The notes under the pieces are model-generated. The model searched no databases. It was not told the origin of the DNA and was given only the letters and a program-made list of their open reading frames with translations. From NCBI RefSeq assembly GCF_029714305.1, contig NZ_CP121647.1, forward strand, positions 2,934,501 to 2,998,500: 64,000 nucleotides of DNA, written 5' to 3'. Position numbers and translations under genes: made by a program. The stretch is from Bradyrhizobium sp. CB3481 (GTDB lineage: Bacteria > Pseudomonadota > Alphaproteobacteria > Rhizobiales > Xanthobacteraceae). Of the stretch, positions 1 to 9,012 are shown piece after piece (position 1 is the stretch's first letter; the number at the start of each line of letters is the position of its first letter).

Positions 1-156
1 GCGACCGGATGCGCCTACGCCTCGCGCTGTCCGCTGGCCGACCAGCATTGCCGCGACAGTGCGCCCGCGCTACGGAGCGTCGGCCCGGCGCACCTTGCCG
101 CCTGCCACTACGCTGAGGCGGTGATGGAGCTGCCGCCGGTGGTGGCAGAGGAATAG
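1..156 (+). CDS. Peptide/nickel ABC transporter ATP-binding protein, C-terminal end (partial)
   Basis: The first 51 codons are open from the window edge to a TAG at 154-156. The Cys-rich stretch (GCAYASRCPLAD, then a later Cys) is the C-terminal oligopeptide-transporter motif of OppF/DppF-type ATPases, which lies after the nucleotide-binding domain. The Walker motifs are outside the window. The next gene is a peptide-type solute-binding protein on the same strand 53 bases downstream, so this is probably the distal end of a dipeptide/oligopeptide importer operon. The substrate cannot be told from this fragment. Confidence 0.8.
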   Translation, partial: ATGCAYASRCPLADQHCRDSAPALRSVGPAHLAACHYAEAVMELPPVVAEE

Positions 157-209
157 CCTTTTGGACGGGACTGCACTAGCTTGCTTGAGATAGGTCGCGG
201 GAGCTGGAC

Positions 210-1706
210 ATGCTGAAGAAACTGACCATTGTCGCGGTGGCCGCTGCGTTCGCTGCGGCGCCGCTGCCGAGCCTGGCGCAGGGCAAGAAGGACAGCGTCG
301 TCATGGGCATGACGCTGGAGCCGCCGGGCCTCGATCCGACCAATGCGGCGGCTGCGGCGATCGCCGAGGTCACGCTCTATAACATCTATGAGCCGCTGAC
401 CAAGATCAACGAGGACGGTTCGGTGTCGCCGTTGCTCGCCGAGAGCTGGCAGGCCTCGCCCGATCTGAAGACCTATACGTTCAAGCTGCGCAAGGGCGTC
501 AAATTCCACAATGGCGAGCCGTTCGATTCCGCCGCGGTCAAGTTCTCTTATGAGCGCAACGCGGCGCCGACCTCGACCAACAAGGACAAGAGCCTGTATC
601 AGGCGTTCGAGTCCGTCTCGACGCCGGATCCGGAGACGGTCGTCGTTAGCGTGAAATATTCCGAGCCGAACCTGCCGTTCCTGCTCGGGCAGGCGGGCGG
701 CTCGATCGTCGAGCCGAAGAGCGCACCGACCAATGTGACGCAGCCGGTCGGCACCGGACCTTATACGCTGGGCGGCTGGGCCAAGGGGTCGTCGATCACG
801 CTGAACAAATGGCCCAACTATCGCAACGCCGCTGCGATCAAGCTTTCCAAGGTGACCATCCGCTTCATCGGCGATCCGGCCGCACAGGTCGCGGCGCTGC
901 TGTCCGGTGATATCGACGTGTTTCCGCGGGCCGCGGTGCAGCGTAGCGTGGCGCAGCTCAAGGCCGATCCGCGCTTCAGCGTGCTGATCGGCGGCTCCAG
1001 GGCCAAGACGATCGTCGGCATCAACCAGCGCAAGAAGCCGCTCGACGATGTCAGGGTTCGCCGGGCCATCCTTGCCGCCATCGATCGCAAGGCGATGATC
1101 GACGGCGCCGTCGACGGTTTTGGCACCCCGATCGGCAGCTTCTATACGCCGGGATCGCTCGGCTATGTCGATACCACCGGCATCAATCCGTTTGACCCCG
1201 AGAAGGCCAAGAAGCTGCTCGCGGAAGCCGGCGTCAAGACGCCGCTCGAGCTCAGCCTCAAGCTGCCGCCGCCGCCTTACGCGCGGCAGGGCGGCGAAGT
1301 CCTCGCGGCCATGCTCGCCAAGGTCGGAATCATCGCCAAGATCGAGAACGTCGAATGGGCGCAGTGGCTGTCGCAGGTTTTTGCCGGCAACGGTCCGCAC
1401 AATTTTGACCTCACGATCGTCTCGCATGTCGAGCCGTTCGATCTCGTGAAGATAACCGAGAGCGACTATTATCTCGGCTATAACAACGAAGCCTTCAACG
1501 CGCTCTACAAGCAGATCACCGCAACGCCCGCGGAGGCCGAGCGCGCCAAGCTGCTCGGCGATGCCCAGCGTATGCTGGCAACCGACGCCGTCGCCGGCTT
1601 CCTGTTCCAGCCGCAGTGGATCACCGTTGCGGCCAAGAAGCTGAAGGGCGTGTGGAAGGAAGTCCCGCAGTTCGAGAACGACTTTTCGGCCTGGTCCTGG
1701 GAGTAG
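210..1706 (+). CDS. Peptide-type ABC transporter substrate-binding protein (SBP_bac_5 family)
   Basis: 498 aa. A Sec signal peptide is visible (LKK, a hydrophobic Ala-rich core, cleavage near SLAQG at about residue 24). The mature protein has the SBP_bac_5 layout: an early EPPGLDPTN segment, the family signature around residues 85-110 (TYTFKLRKGVKFHNGEPF), a GTGPY motif near 180, and a C-terminal lobe ending FSAWSWE. The length is usual for DppA/OppA-like periplasmic proteins. It follows the end of an Opp/Dpp-type ATPase, which supports peptide or nickel-type uptake, but the ligand is not predictable. The ATG at 210 is followed directly by the signal peptide. Confidence 0.92.
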   Translation: MLKKLTIVAVAAAFAAAPLPSLAQGKKDSVVMGMTLEPPGLDPTNAAAAAIAEVTLYNIYEPLTKINEDGSVSPLLAESWQASPDLKTYTFKLRKGVKFHNGEPFDSAAVKFSYERNAAPTSTNKDKSLYQAFESVSTPDPETVVVSVKYSEPNLPFLLGQAGGSIVEPKSAPTNVTQPVGTGPYTLGGWAKGSSITLNKWPNYRNAAAIKLSKVTIRFIGDPAAQVAALLSGDIDVFPRAAVQRSVAQLKADPRFSVLIGGSRAKTIVGINQRKKPLDDVRVRRAILAAIDRKAMIDGAVDGFGTPIGSFYTPGSLGYVDTTGINPFDPEKAKKLLAEAGVKTPLELSLKLPPPPYARQGGEVLAAMLAKVGIIAKIENVEWAQWLSQVFAGNGPHNFDLTIVSHVEPFDLVKITESDYYLGYNNEAFNALYKQITATPAEAERAKLLGDAQRMLATDAVAGFLFQPQWITVAAKKLKGVWKEVPQFENDFSAWSWE

Positions 1707-1713
1707 GCGCAGA

Positions 1714-1740
1714 GCGGGCGGCGGCATCCCGGCCGCCCGC
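1714..1740 (+). terminator. Hairpin after the solute-binding protein gene
   Basis: A 9-bp perfect GC stem (GCGGGCGGC / GCCGCCCGC) with a 9-base loop starts 8 bases after the stop codon. It is followed by only a short T-poor tract, so it may act as an RNA-stabilising or weak terminator hairpin. Confidence 0.45.
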
Positions 1741-2107
1741 GATTTCGAAGACGCCTGCAGCAACTCTGCAATTCAACGAGCCTTAGCAATCAACCAGCGC
1801 CGCCCGTGGCGTCTGCGGGCGCATGTTTGTGACAAGATTGCTGCGTTCTCAGGGCAGGTGCGGCAAACAGATGTCGCTTGCATAGCAAGTGGAGTGCTCC
1901 TCAGGCTTCGACCGGACGTTTTTTGAAGATTCAATTTCTGCGCTCGTTGCCGGATCGCTGCAATTCATAATCTCGCCAGATTGGCGTACCAGTTGTCTAC
2001 CGACAAAAACCAGTTGTTTGGCGACGAAAACGCCAACTCGGGAAGGCCGCAGTCTCTGGCTGTTCAACTGTCGTTCGGCGGGTCGGCTGTTTGTCAGGGA
2101 AGAAGTC
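1741..2107. other. Intergenic stretch upstream of the sigma-like gene
   Basis: The plus-strand frame is open from 1889, but that part has no coding character and the convincing ribosome-binding site is at about 2099-2106. I see no gene and no clear -35/-10 pair here. It contains two near-direct copies of an ACCAGTTGT motif (about 1988 and 2009), which could be part of a regulatory region. Confidence 0.4.
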
Positions 2108-3313
2108 ATGTGGTCGCGCAGCCTGCTGGTCCAGAATCTGTTGGTCCCAAAAAAGGCGAAGCCACCTGACAGCGATGCCGACCGTGCTGATGCTGAGCGG
2201 CCAGTCTCTTCCGAGATGCAGTCGCCGCCAAGCGGCAACTTCGAACAGGCGCTTGTCAATGCCGTCCTGACTGGAGAGGCTGGTGCGGCCGGCAAATTTC
2301 TCGAACACGTGTCGACGACGCTGTGGTCGATCGTCGTGAAGCTGGCGGGCAATGGCGCCGACGGGGAGGCTGCATTCCTTCACATCGTCGCCGCGCTGAA
2401 GGCCGATGATTACGCGAGGCTGCGGGGCTTCGACGGACGCTCACGGCTTACGACGTATCTGTCGCTTGTCGCCCGTGATGTTCTCGCCGACCAGTTGGCG
2501 GGACAATTCAGCAGCAGGCCGCACGAGGCGTGGGAACGATTCTCGCGCTACTTCGAAACTGACATTCGAAGCCGGATCGGCAGGCAATTGCCGAGCAGGC
2601 TCGGGAGAGCCGGCCGCGAGGACGCCTATCAGGAGGTATGCCTCAAGCTGATCGAGAATGATTTTCGCCGCATCCGCTCATACGGCGGCCGCGGCAGCTT
2701 CACCGGCTACATCCTGACCGTGGTCGATCGTGTCCTGATCGATCTCGTGCGGCGTGAAACGCCGCGACGGCGCCTGCCGGCGGCGATTGTCCGTTCGGCA
2801 CCGATCGACCAGGCGATCTATACGGCCGTGGTGTGGGAGGGCTGTCCGTTGGACGCCGATCGGCTCGCCGCCGCGCTGCGCGGCAGGCTGGCGCAAGATC
2901 CGACAGTCGCTGACGTCACCGAGTCGGTCGCGCGGCTTGCCGGTATCGTGAGGCTGGAACGTGCGTCACCGACTACCGAGGCCACCTCGCTCGATACACT
3001 GCTTGGCGAAGCTGGCGGCCTTTCGATCGCCGATTCCTCGCCAACGCCTGAAGACCACCTGTTACTCTTCGAGGAGGAGCAGCGCCGCGCAACCCTCGTC
3101 GCCGCCGTCAATGCGGCCGCGGAGAAGCTTCCGACCGATGAGCGATTATACCTCCAGATCGTATTTTCAGCGAATGAGCCGTTGCCGGCGCGCGGCATCG
3201 CGAGGCTGATGGGGTGTCCGGTCGAGGAAGTCTATCGTTTGAAACAGCGTACCCAAAGGTGGTTGAAAGAAATCACGGTGCAATTGGAAAAAAATGCCAA
3301 TATGTCCGTCTGA
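2108..3313 (+). CDS. ECF-like RNA polymerase sigma factor with two region-2-like blocks
   Basis: 401 aa from ATG 2108, which follows an AGGGAAGAAG ribosome-binding site; an upstream in-frame start at 1889 has none. Two segments resemble sigma region 2: about residues 73-131 (ending GFDGRSRLTTYLSLVARDVLAD) and 145-218 (EDAYQEVCLKLIENDF, then YGGRGSFTGYILTVVDRVLIDLV). Residues about 325-395 look like region 4, with a helix-turn-helix around ARGIARLMGCPVEEVYRLKQR. Ordinary ECF factors have about 180 aa and one region 2, so the tandem arrangement is unusual. The next gene encodes a one-TM protein 25 bases downstream, a typical sigma/anti-sigma pairing. The target promoters are unknown. Confidence 0.7.
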   Translation: MWSRSLLVQNLLVPKKAKPPDSDADRADAERPVSSEMQSPPSGNFEQALVNAVLTGEAGAAGKFLEHVSTTLWSIVVKLAGNGADGEAAFLHIVAALKADDYARLRGFDGRSRLTTYLSLVARDVLADQLAGQFSSRPHEAWERFSRYFETDIRSRIGRQLPSRLGRAGREDAYQEVCLKLIENDFRRIRSYGGRGSFTGYILTVVDRVLIDLVRRETPRRRLPAAIVRSAPIDQAIYTAVVWEGCPLDADRLAAALRGRLAQDPTVADVTESVARLAGIVRLERASPTTEATSLDTLLGEAGGLSIADSSPTPEDHLLLFEEEQRRATLVAAVNAAAEKLPTDERLYLQIVFSANEPLPARGIARLMGCPVEEVYRLKQRTQRWLKEITVQLEKNANMSV

Positions 3314-3337
3314 ACAGGGGTACTGGAATTCTGCCCG

Positions 3338-4096
3338 ATGATCGAACGCCTCAGTCACGAACCGGCGTCTGTGCCTGCCGAGGACGATGACCGTTCCGAT
3401 CGGCTGCAAGCGCTCGAGCTGCTTCGCGCGCAACTGTCGCGGACCATCTCCGAGGGTCTGGGGCAGGGTTCCGTTGCGGCTCAATGGGGCGAGATCGACA
3501 ATGCGCAGATTGCTGCGTTTCTCGACGGTTCCTTATCGCGGGCGGAGTGGGAGGCGGTCGCCGCAAGACTTGTCAGCGATCCGGTGGCCCGTGCGGAGCT
3601 GGCGGCCGCGGTGGCATTGCTCGACGAAACGCAGGCGCAACCCAGGGCAGCTCCGGCTGATTTGGTGGAGCGGGCGGCTGGCGTTCTTGGGGCGTCGGAA
3701 CAAGCGCAGCCACATGCTTCGGCTGCGGCGGTCACTTCAGTTGCCTGGTACCGGCGTTCGATGGCATGGCCCGGCTTCGCTCTTGCTGCTCTGGCTATCA
3801 TCGCGGTCCCGGCTGTCTTGAAGATGGCTGGAGACGGCACGCCGACCGCGATCAAGCCAGGCGACCCAGGTGACACATTCAGCCGGGGGATCGTGGCGGC
3901 CCCGTCCAGCCCTGCCAAGAAGAAAGATGCCCAGTCGTGCAATGACGCGGAGCAGGCCAGGAAGCCCGCAGCCGACAACGCGGGGAATGATCGTCGCGCG
4001 ACCGCGGTGGGGCCGGCCGAACACAATGATTCATGTGGGCCGAAGCCGGCAGCAGCCGGCAAGAATGAGCGCGCCGCTCCCGCAGGTTCGAACTGA
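3338..4096 (+). CDS. Probable membrane-anchored anti-sigma or sigma-partner protein
   Basis: 252 aa. The N-terminal half is soluble and helical and contains AAFLDGSLSRAEWEAVAARLVSDP, a sequence style typical of anti-sigma N-termini (a zf-HC2-like fold without the zinc Cys). One transmembrane helix lies at about residues 143-162 (WPGFALAALAIIAVPAVLKM). The C-terminal part is a low-complexity Ala/Pro/Lys tail with two Cys, predicted periplasmic. It starts 25 bases after the sigma-like gene, so it is very likely co-transcribed and may bind that sigma factor at the membrane. The function is inferred from context; no catalytic motif is seen. Confidence 0.6.
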   Translation: MIERLSHEPASVPAEDDDRSDRLQALELLRAQLSRTISEGLGQGSVAAQWGEIDNAQIAAFLDGSLSRAEWEAVAARLVSDPVARAELAAAVALLDETQAQPRAAPADLVERAAGVLGASEQAQPHASAAAVTSVAWYRRSMAWPGFALAALAIIAVPAVLKMAGDGTPTAIKPGDPGDTFSRGIVAAPSSPAKKKDAQSCNDAEQARKPAADNAGNDRRATAVGPAEHNDSCGPKPAAAGKNERAAPAGSN

Positions 4097-4273
4097 TCTG
4101 AATGCGATGCTCAAGTCGTTCGCGCTGCATTCCGGCTGCGCGCGGTGCATCGCATTCCAATCACGAGAACGAGCCAAGCGAAGCGCCAAAATAGTTGGCG
4201 ACCAAAAGTGAAATCCTGTCCGTCTGCTCCAATGTTGTCATCCAACTCTCACGCTGCAAAGGAGCAAGAGATA

Positions 4274-4630
4274 ATGCGTTACACAATGACGAAGGCTGCG
4301 ATCGGATCAAACTCGAGCACGCGCAGGGCGTTGCTTCTCTTGCATCTGACGGCAGCCGCTCTGCTCGCGATGGCCGTCGCCGGACCTGCGCGTGCGCAGA
4401 GCACGGGCATCGCCGCCTGCGACGAATTCCTGCAGAAGTATGATACTTGCGTTACCTCGAAGCTTCCGGAAGCGCAGCGCGCGACCTACAAGGCACAGCT
4501 CGACCAGACACGGAAGATGTGGGTCGACATGGCCAAGAATCCATCGGCGAAGTCGACGATGGAAGGGACGTGCAAGCAGACGATGGACGCGATCAAGACC
4601 TCGCTGCAAAGCTTCGGCTGCTCGTTCTGA
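4274..4630 (+). CDS. Small exported Cys-containing protein of unknown function
   Basis: 118 aa from ATG 4274, preceded by AAGGAGCAAGAG; the longer frame from 4145 lacks such a site. The N-terminus has a long Sec signal peptide (hydrophobic LLLLHLTAAALLAMAVAG, cleavage near ARAQS). The mature part of about 75 aa has four Cys (IAACDEF, YDTCVTS, EGTCKQT, FGCSF), which suggests two disulfides in the periplasm. It lies 177 bases after the putative anti-sigma gene on the same strand and may belong to the same regulon. I do not recognise the family with certainty. Confidence 0.7.
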   Translation: MRYTMTKAAIGSNSSTRRALLLLHLTAAALLAMAVAGPARAQSTGIAACDEFLQKYDTCVTSKLPEAQRATYKAQLDQTRKMWVDMAKNPSAKSTMEGTCKQTMDAIKTSLQSFGCSF

Positions 4631-4712
4631 TGTAGCCGCACGGGCGGAACGTTGCGCAGTCATCTTCCGCGGACGCACACGTCAAAGCGAAGAGACTGCG
4701 CTCAATTTGATC

Positions 4713-4750
4713 TGGAAAAAGCGAGCCCACCGGGCCACGGCCCGATGGGC
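4713..4750 (-). terminator. Rho-independent terminator of the caspase-like gene
   Basis: Read on the minus strand, an 11-bp stem (one G-U pair) with a short loop at 4725-4750 is followed by TCGCTTTTTCC. On the plus strand the same stem has a C-A mismatch and no T run, so it serves the minus-strand gene that ends at 4838. Confidence 0.7.
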
Positions 4751-4837
4751 GCACGCGTTTTCTGAAAGTATCATGCGAAGAATAAGAAACTCGAGCTCGA
4801 CGACGATAATCGATCGCACTCCAGCCAATTGCCTCAC

Positions 4838-6466
4838 CTATCGCGATGTAATCTCCCGGCAACGAGCCTCGCGCAGCCCCGTCAAAGCGTCGCGCCGCAA
4901 CAGTATCGGGCAGGTGTTGCCGAGATAGTAGCTATTATCGCTGGTCTCGCGTGCGACCTGTGCCACGACGGCCGTGCCGAGTGTTTTCCAGCAGGCTTCC
5001 GTGAGCGCCGCCGCGGCCTTGGCTTCATTCCAGTCCGGAGGCCGGTCGAATGCGGCAATGACGGCGGTCGTGAGATCCGGATCCGCGCAGACCGCCGCAT
5101 CCGTTTCGGCAGACGCCTCGACCGCGACGGCGAAAAACGGCGCCGCGGCCGAGCGGTTGAGCTTGCGCCCGATGAGACGGGCGGCGTCACGCGCGAGGTC
5201 GGCGCGCGCCGTCCCGCCGCTCTTAGGCGTCGTGCGCACGAAGTCCTCCAGCCCCCGGCGGCACTCGGAGGCCCCGTAAGATTCGTCAAGGCAGTCGCCG
5301 AACGCGGACAGGCCGACCGACGTGCGCAGGGCCAGGAATTTCGGGTTGTCGGTCAAGACCTGAAACGTCGTGGCATAGTGCTCGAGTGCCGCCAGCCGAT
5401 CGCCAAACGGACGCGACGACGTTGCAAGTGGGGTCAGTTCGCCGATCGCGGCTTGTTCGGCCAGCGAAGCCCAGTGGGCGTCGCGCGCCGTCGGCTTCAC
5501 CGTTGTCAGCTGGCTGCGGAGTTCGCTCCAGCTCTTGGCGGCCGCCAGTGCGTCGAGTTCGGCCATCACGGGATCGGCTGCAGGAGCCGGCACGGCCTCG
5601 GTGGCGCGCTTGTCGACGTCGGCGAGCAGCGCCGCCGCTTGTGGCGTCGGCGGGCCGGCGGGCGTGGTGCGGTCGCTTCGGTTGAGGATGATTTCGCCGA
5701 CGACCTGGTCGTAATAGGCCGGCGTCTGGTCGCCACCGACACTCGCCGCCAATTGCTTGACTTCGATTTGCAGGCGCTTGGCAATCTGCACCAGCGTCAG
5801 GTCCGGCTCCGCCAGCCAGCGGACGAGATTTCGCGTGAACACGGAGTTGGCGACGCGCTCGGCGTTGGACAGCCGGTCGAGCGCAGTCTGTTTGGCGCCG
5901 GCGGAGAACATGATGAACACGCCCTCGGCAGGCGTCATCGCGGCAAGCCCGCCGCTGCCTTTGAGCCCGCGTCCGCCTGGTCGATCGAACGGATTGTTGC
6001 GGCAGGCGTCGAGCACCAGCACGGCGGTGCGGGCGCCGCGCGCCTGCAGCCGGTCGATGATCCGATCGGCTGGAAACGCGGAATCTCTGATCAGTTCCTC
6101 CTGTCCTTCGCGGACCTCCGGGATGTCTGTCGGCAGCAGGTAGTTCTGGCCGCGGATCTCGAAGCCATGTCCGGCGAAGAAGAACAGCGCGACATCGCCC
6201 GGCTCGATCGCCTTGTCGAAGGCGAGCAACGCCTCGCTCATGGCCCGGCGCGACTGGTTCTCGGCGAGGATCACGGAGAAGCCGAGCCCACGCAGGGCGG
6301 CGCCGACCGCGCGGGCGTCGTTGACGGCGGTCTGCAGCCGCGGGACACTCTGATAGGCGTTGTTGCCGACCAGCAGGGCGACGCGTTTCTCCGCGCGCGC
6401 GGTCGTGGCGAAGCCGATCGCGACGCTCAACGCGAGGATCGCAAGGCACGCGTTTATTTTCGACAT
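4838..6466 (-). CDS. Exported caspase-family (peptidase C14, metacaspase-like) protein
   Basis: 542 aa. It begins with a signal peptide (ILALSVAIGFATTARA), then the p20-like caspase fold: KRVALLVGNNAYQ near residue 28, the catalytic His in FFFAGHGFEI (His100) and the catalytic Cys in LVLDACRNNPF (Cys155). The C-terminal 270 residues are helical and carry no enzyme motif I recognise. The ATG at 6464-6466 was chosen because the signal peptide starts there; the frame extends 28 codons further upstream without one. Bacterial C14 proteins of this kind cleave after basic residues, but substrates are mostly unknown. It is convergent with the sigma/anti-sigma group. Confidence 0.88.
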   Translation of the reverse strand: MSKINACLAILALSVAIGFATTARAEKRVALLVGNNAYQSVPRLQTAVNDARAVGAALRGLGFSVILAENQSRRAMSEALLAFDKAIEPGDVALFFFAGHGFEIRGQNYLLPTDIPEVREGQEELIRDSAFPADRIIDRLQARGARTAVLVLDACRNNPFDRPGGRGLKGSGGLAAMTPAEGVFIMFSAGAKQTALDRLSNAERVANSVFTRNLVRWLAEPDLTLVQIAKRLQIEVKQLAASVGGDQTPAYYDQVVGEIILNRSDRTTPAGPPTPQAAALLADVDKRATEAVPAPAADPVMAELDALAAAKSWSELRSQLTTVKPTARDAHWASLAEQAAIGELTPLATSSRPFGDRLAALEHYATTFQVLTDNPKFLALRTSVGLSAFGDCLDESYGASECRRGLEDFVRTTPKSGGTARADLARDAARLIGRKLNRSAAAPFFAVAVEASAETDAAVCADPDLTTAVIAAFDRPPDWNEAKAAAALTEACWKTLGTAVVAQVARETSDNSYYLGNTCPILLRRDALTGLREARCREITSR

Positions 6467-6845
6467 GGCAGTTCTCGTCGATGCTTTGGCGGGCGCATGG
6501 AGCGGCTTTCTCCTCCGGTTGGCCAAAATTGCTCGGTGATTGAGCGCCATTATCCGTCAAGCCATTGTTTGGGAGCTCTGTGGCCGGATAATGTGCACGC
6601 TGTGGGTCGACAGGCCGCGAATTCCACCACGGGGGCTTAGCCGGCGATGAGCGGAAGCTTCAAACATAAGGGCCGCCTCGCGGTTCGTTCACGCCCAGCA
6701 TAATTTTTCAGCGACCTGCTGGGGCGCGATGAGTTCAAGATGAATTGTCATCGCGCCTTAGCTCGTTGTTCAGTATGGTCTTTTTGGAAATTCGGTGTGC
6801 TCCCGTCGGGGCGTGGCCTGAGGGGATGGTTTTCCGGATCGTGCC
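6467..6845. other. Intergenic region with a short palindromic repeat
   Basis: No gene is supported here. A 10-bp inverted repeat (GGCGCGATGA / TCATCGCGCC, 6723-6757) resembles the small palindrome at about 9720-9762 and is probably a degenerate copy of the same dispersed repeat. Confidence 0.5.
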
Positions 6846-7280
6846 CTAGGCGATACGGTAGAGGAACGTGGCGGCGATCGTCCACAAGCCGAGGCCGATT
6901 GCGACATAGCCGAGCACGGTCTGATAGGGCACGATGATGGCTCTGATCTGCTCACCGCGCTCTGCCGCCTTGGCGTTGTGGTTGAAAATGTGCTTGGTCA
7001 GCAGCGCGTAGCCGAGCAGCAGGCCGAGCGACGCGTTCAGCAGGCCGGTCGCCAGGTAGGTCAACCACCAGACCGGCACGTAGGTGAACCAATTCAGGTT
7101 GAGGACTGCGCTGATGATGATCCAGGCGCCCCACAGGCAGGTTATGAATCCGAACCATCCCTGGTAGGGGACCATCATATCGATATATTCCTTCGCGTCC
7201 GGACGCCTCGCGACGATGCTCGAAGCGGCCGCCAGAGCGCCGAGCGCGAGCAAAACCAGCCCAGTAATCAGACCTGACAT
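6846..7280 (-). CDS. Four-helix integral membrane protein, unknown
   Basis: 144 aa from ATG 7280, which follows AGAGAGGAATCC. Four hydrophobic helices are visible: about residues 2-22, 40-60, 72-95 and 118-140. The loops carry HIFNHNAKAAERGEQ. No catalytic or ligand motif is seen. It stands alone, between the caspase-like gene and another minus-strand gene 156 bases upstream. It resembles small conserved inner-membrane proteins of unknown function in Bradyrhizobiaceae, but I cannot name a family. Confidence 0.7.
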   Translation of the reverse strand: MSGLITGLVLLALGALAAASSIVARRPDAKEYIDMMVPYQGWFGFITCLWGAWIIISAVLNLNWFTYVPVWWLTYLATGLLNASLGLLLGYALLTKHIFNHNAKAAERGEQIRAIIVPYQTVLGYVAIGLGLWTIAATFLYRIA

Positions 7281-7436
7281 TGGATTCCTCTCTTTCATGA
7301 CAAAACAGTGCAGATATTGCGGTGAGATTTCGAAACGGACCTCGGCCGCCGCCACCGCATCACGATAGAGAGACGGACGGGTGGGCATTTTTCTTCACGC
7401 GAGTTGTCGTCGATACGTGCCCAGCCAAAGATCCGG

Positions 7437-8165
7437 CTAAAGGAGATCGCCGATCGCGGACCTGAGGCGTGCCGAGGACGGCCTACCCGTGACCGCCGCC
7501 TTGGCTTCGACCTCTACGATCAACGTGTCGTCTGCCAGCTTGACGTCGGCCTGATCGGCGTCGCGGATGACGACGCGCCGCAGTTTGGCGGCGATGACCT
7601 CACGTGCGATCGGCGAGGTGAGCATCTCAGCCAGGGTTATTCCGGTGACGGCGATGGCGTCTGCCATGGCGGACCATTCGGCGGCGTCGGCGGAAAGGCG
7701 CGGCGCGTCGAGCGATATCGCAAGCGCGGGAGCGCCCGCGCGCCTGAGCTTGCGCCCAAGCGACTCAGCCTCGGTCTCGGCCTGCTCTTTCGTTGCCTTT
7801 TTCACAACGAGCGGCTCGGCGTCCTGGTCGCGATACGCATCGGCCGAACCATCTGGCAATTTGTCGCTGAATATCAGGATCCGCCCCGTTTCGTAGATCC
7901 GAAGAACCGAGACGCCGTCGTCGCGCTTGAGCGCGATCGAATTGTATGGCGCCTGCTCGGCGGTCAAGGCCAGGATTTCTTCAGAGCCGTCGAAGCGCAC
8001 CTTGACCGGTGTGCCCATGCGGTCGATCACCAAGCCGATCAATCCGTTGCCGCTGCTGTAATGCCCGATGCGGAGCGGCGGACCTGTCTCCGCGGCGAGA
8101 ACGTCATGACCCGCAATCAAGCTGAGGGCAGCACCGACGACGGCCGCTCGGAAACGTCCGGACAT
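7437..8165 (-). CDS. Exported protein of unknown function
   Basis: 242 aa from ATG 8165, preceded by GTGAGGT. A signal peptide is visible (AAVVGAALSLIAGHDVLAAE, cleavage near residue 23). The mature N-terminal half contains ILALTAEQAPYNSIALKRDDGVSVLRIYETGRILIF, a beta-rich region; the second half is charged and helical. No enzyme motif is seen. It is monocistronic as far as can be seen, with a 280-base gap to the plus-strand gene at 8446. Confidence 0.65.
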   Translation of the reverse strand: MSGRFRAAVVGAALSLIAGHDVLAAETGPPLRIGHYSSGNGLIGLVIDRMGTPVKVRFDGSEEILALTAEQAPYNSIALKRDDGVSVLRIYETGRILIFSDKLPDGSADAYRDQDAEPLVVKKATKEQAETEAESLGRKLRRAGAPALAISLDAPRLSADAAEWSAMADAIAVTGITLAEMLTSPIAREVIAAKLRRVVIRDADQADVKLADDTLIVEVEAKAAVTGRPSSARLRSAIGDLL

Positions 8166-8445
8166 GGCAGACCTCACAGCATCACGACAATCCGCGGGAT
8201 GCGGTATCGTTGATGAGCGCGGCGAGAGATGAGAAACAAATACGGAGTTTTTGCGGCCGATGCCGACGTTGAGCGGAGCGCATTTATTGTTCTAGAATAT
8301 TTCGATCAGGACGCACCGCGCCCAGGTGCCGCAATGGCGCCGGAAAAATCACGATCGCTGTCCGTCAATCCCTAGGTCGGCCGCAATGGCCCGACACGGT
8401 GCACGCGCGGGACGCGCATGATCATCTCATTCGGAGTTATCCGTC

Positions 8446-8877
8446 ATGAATTTCCACGTCGGTATCGCCCTCGTCGGGCTCTCGATCATCTCCTCGATCG
8501 CGTTTGCACAATCGTTGAAGGACAAGGAGTATTTCGCGGACCAGGAGAAATATCTCGCGGGAGAGGTCACCACCACGAACGAGCGGTGCGGCAACGGTCT
8601 AACGGCGAAGTTTGACTGGTCGAAGCCGCCGGCGCCGGAGGAGCGGAAAATCTACAGTGCTTACGGCTACTGCGGCGCAGCGCTCGAGGCTATGCGGCGC
8701 GTCTGCGACTCCCAGGCCGGCAAGGAAGCCGTCAAACAGAAGGTCAAAAGCCTGACCTGTAGTTTTGGGCCGAAGCGAACGGTTGTCATCAAGGATGGTA
8801 CGATCGACTATGAGGTGAATTTCAACTCGAGCAACGATGCGGACTATGTGTTCGAATATCTGCAAAACAATCTGTGA
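8446..8877 (+). CDS. Small exported protein, unknown
   Basis: 143 aa from ATG 8446, with CGGAG about 9 bases upstream. The signal peptide (VGIALVGLSIISSIAFAQS) is cleaved near residue 22. The mature protein has four Cys (ERCGNG, YGYCGAA, RRVCDSQ, LTCSFG), consistent with two periplasmic disulfides. No family is recognised. Confidence 0.7.
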   Translation: MNFHVGIALVGLSIISSIAFAQSLKDKEYFADQEKYLAGEVTTTNERCGNGLTAKFDWSKPPAPEERKIYSAYGYCGAALEAMRRVCDSQAGKEAVKQKVKSLTCSFGPKRTVVIKDGTIDYEVNFNSSNDADYVFEYLQNNL

Positions 8878-9012
8878 GCGTCCACGGAATGTTTGTGCGG
8901 CCCTCAATCTGTCCGAACTGTTGCGGTGGCGAAGCGCATCGAAGCGAGAGAAGATGCGGGCGCTTCGGCAAATCGTTGTTGCGTAGCTTATCGTGGCAGA
9001 TCTGCCGCCAGC

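Noticed and set aside
108..1763. Long minus-strand frame opposite the solute-binding protein gene
   Set aside because: It is a high-GC shadow: the plus-strand product has a signal peptide and family motifs, while the antisense translation is low-complexity Arg/Leu/Asp-rich.
4829..6640. 603-codon plus-strand frame opposite the caspase-like gene
   Set aside because: No domain and strong Arg/Gly bias; the minus strand carries the catalytic His and Cys of a C14 protease.
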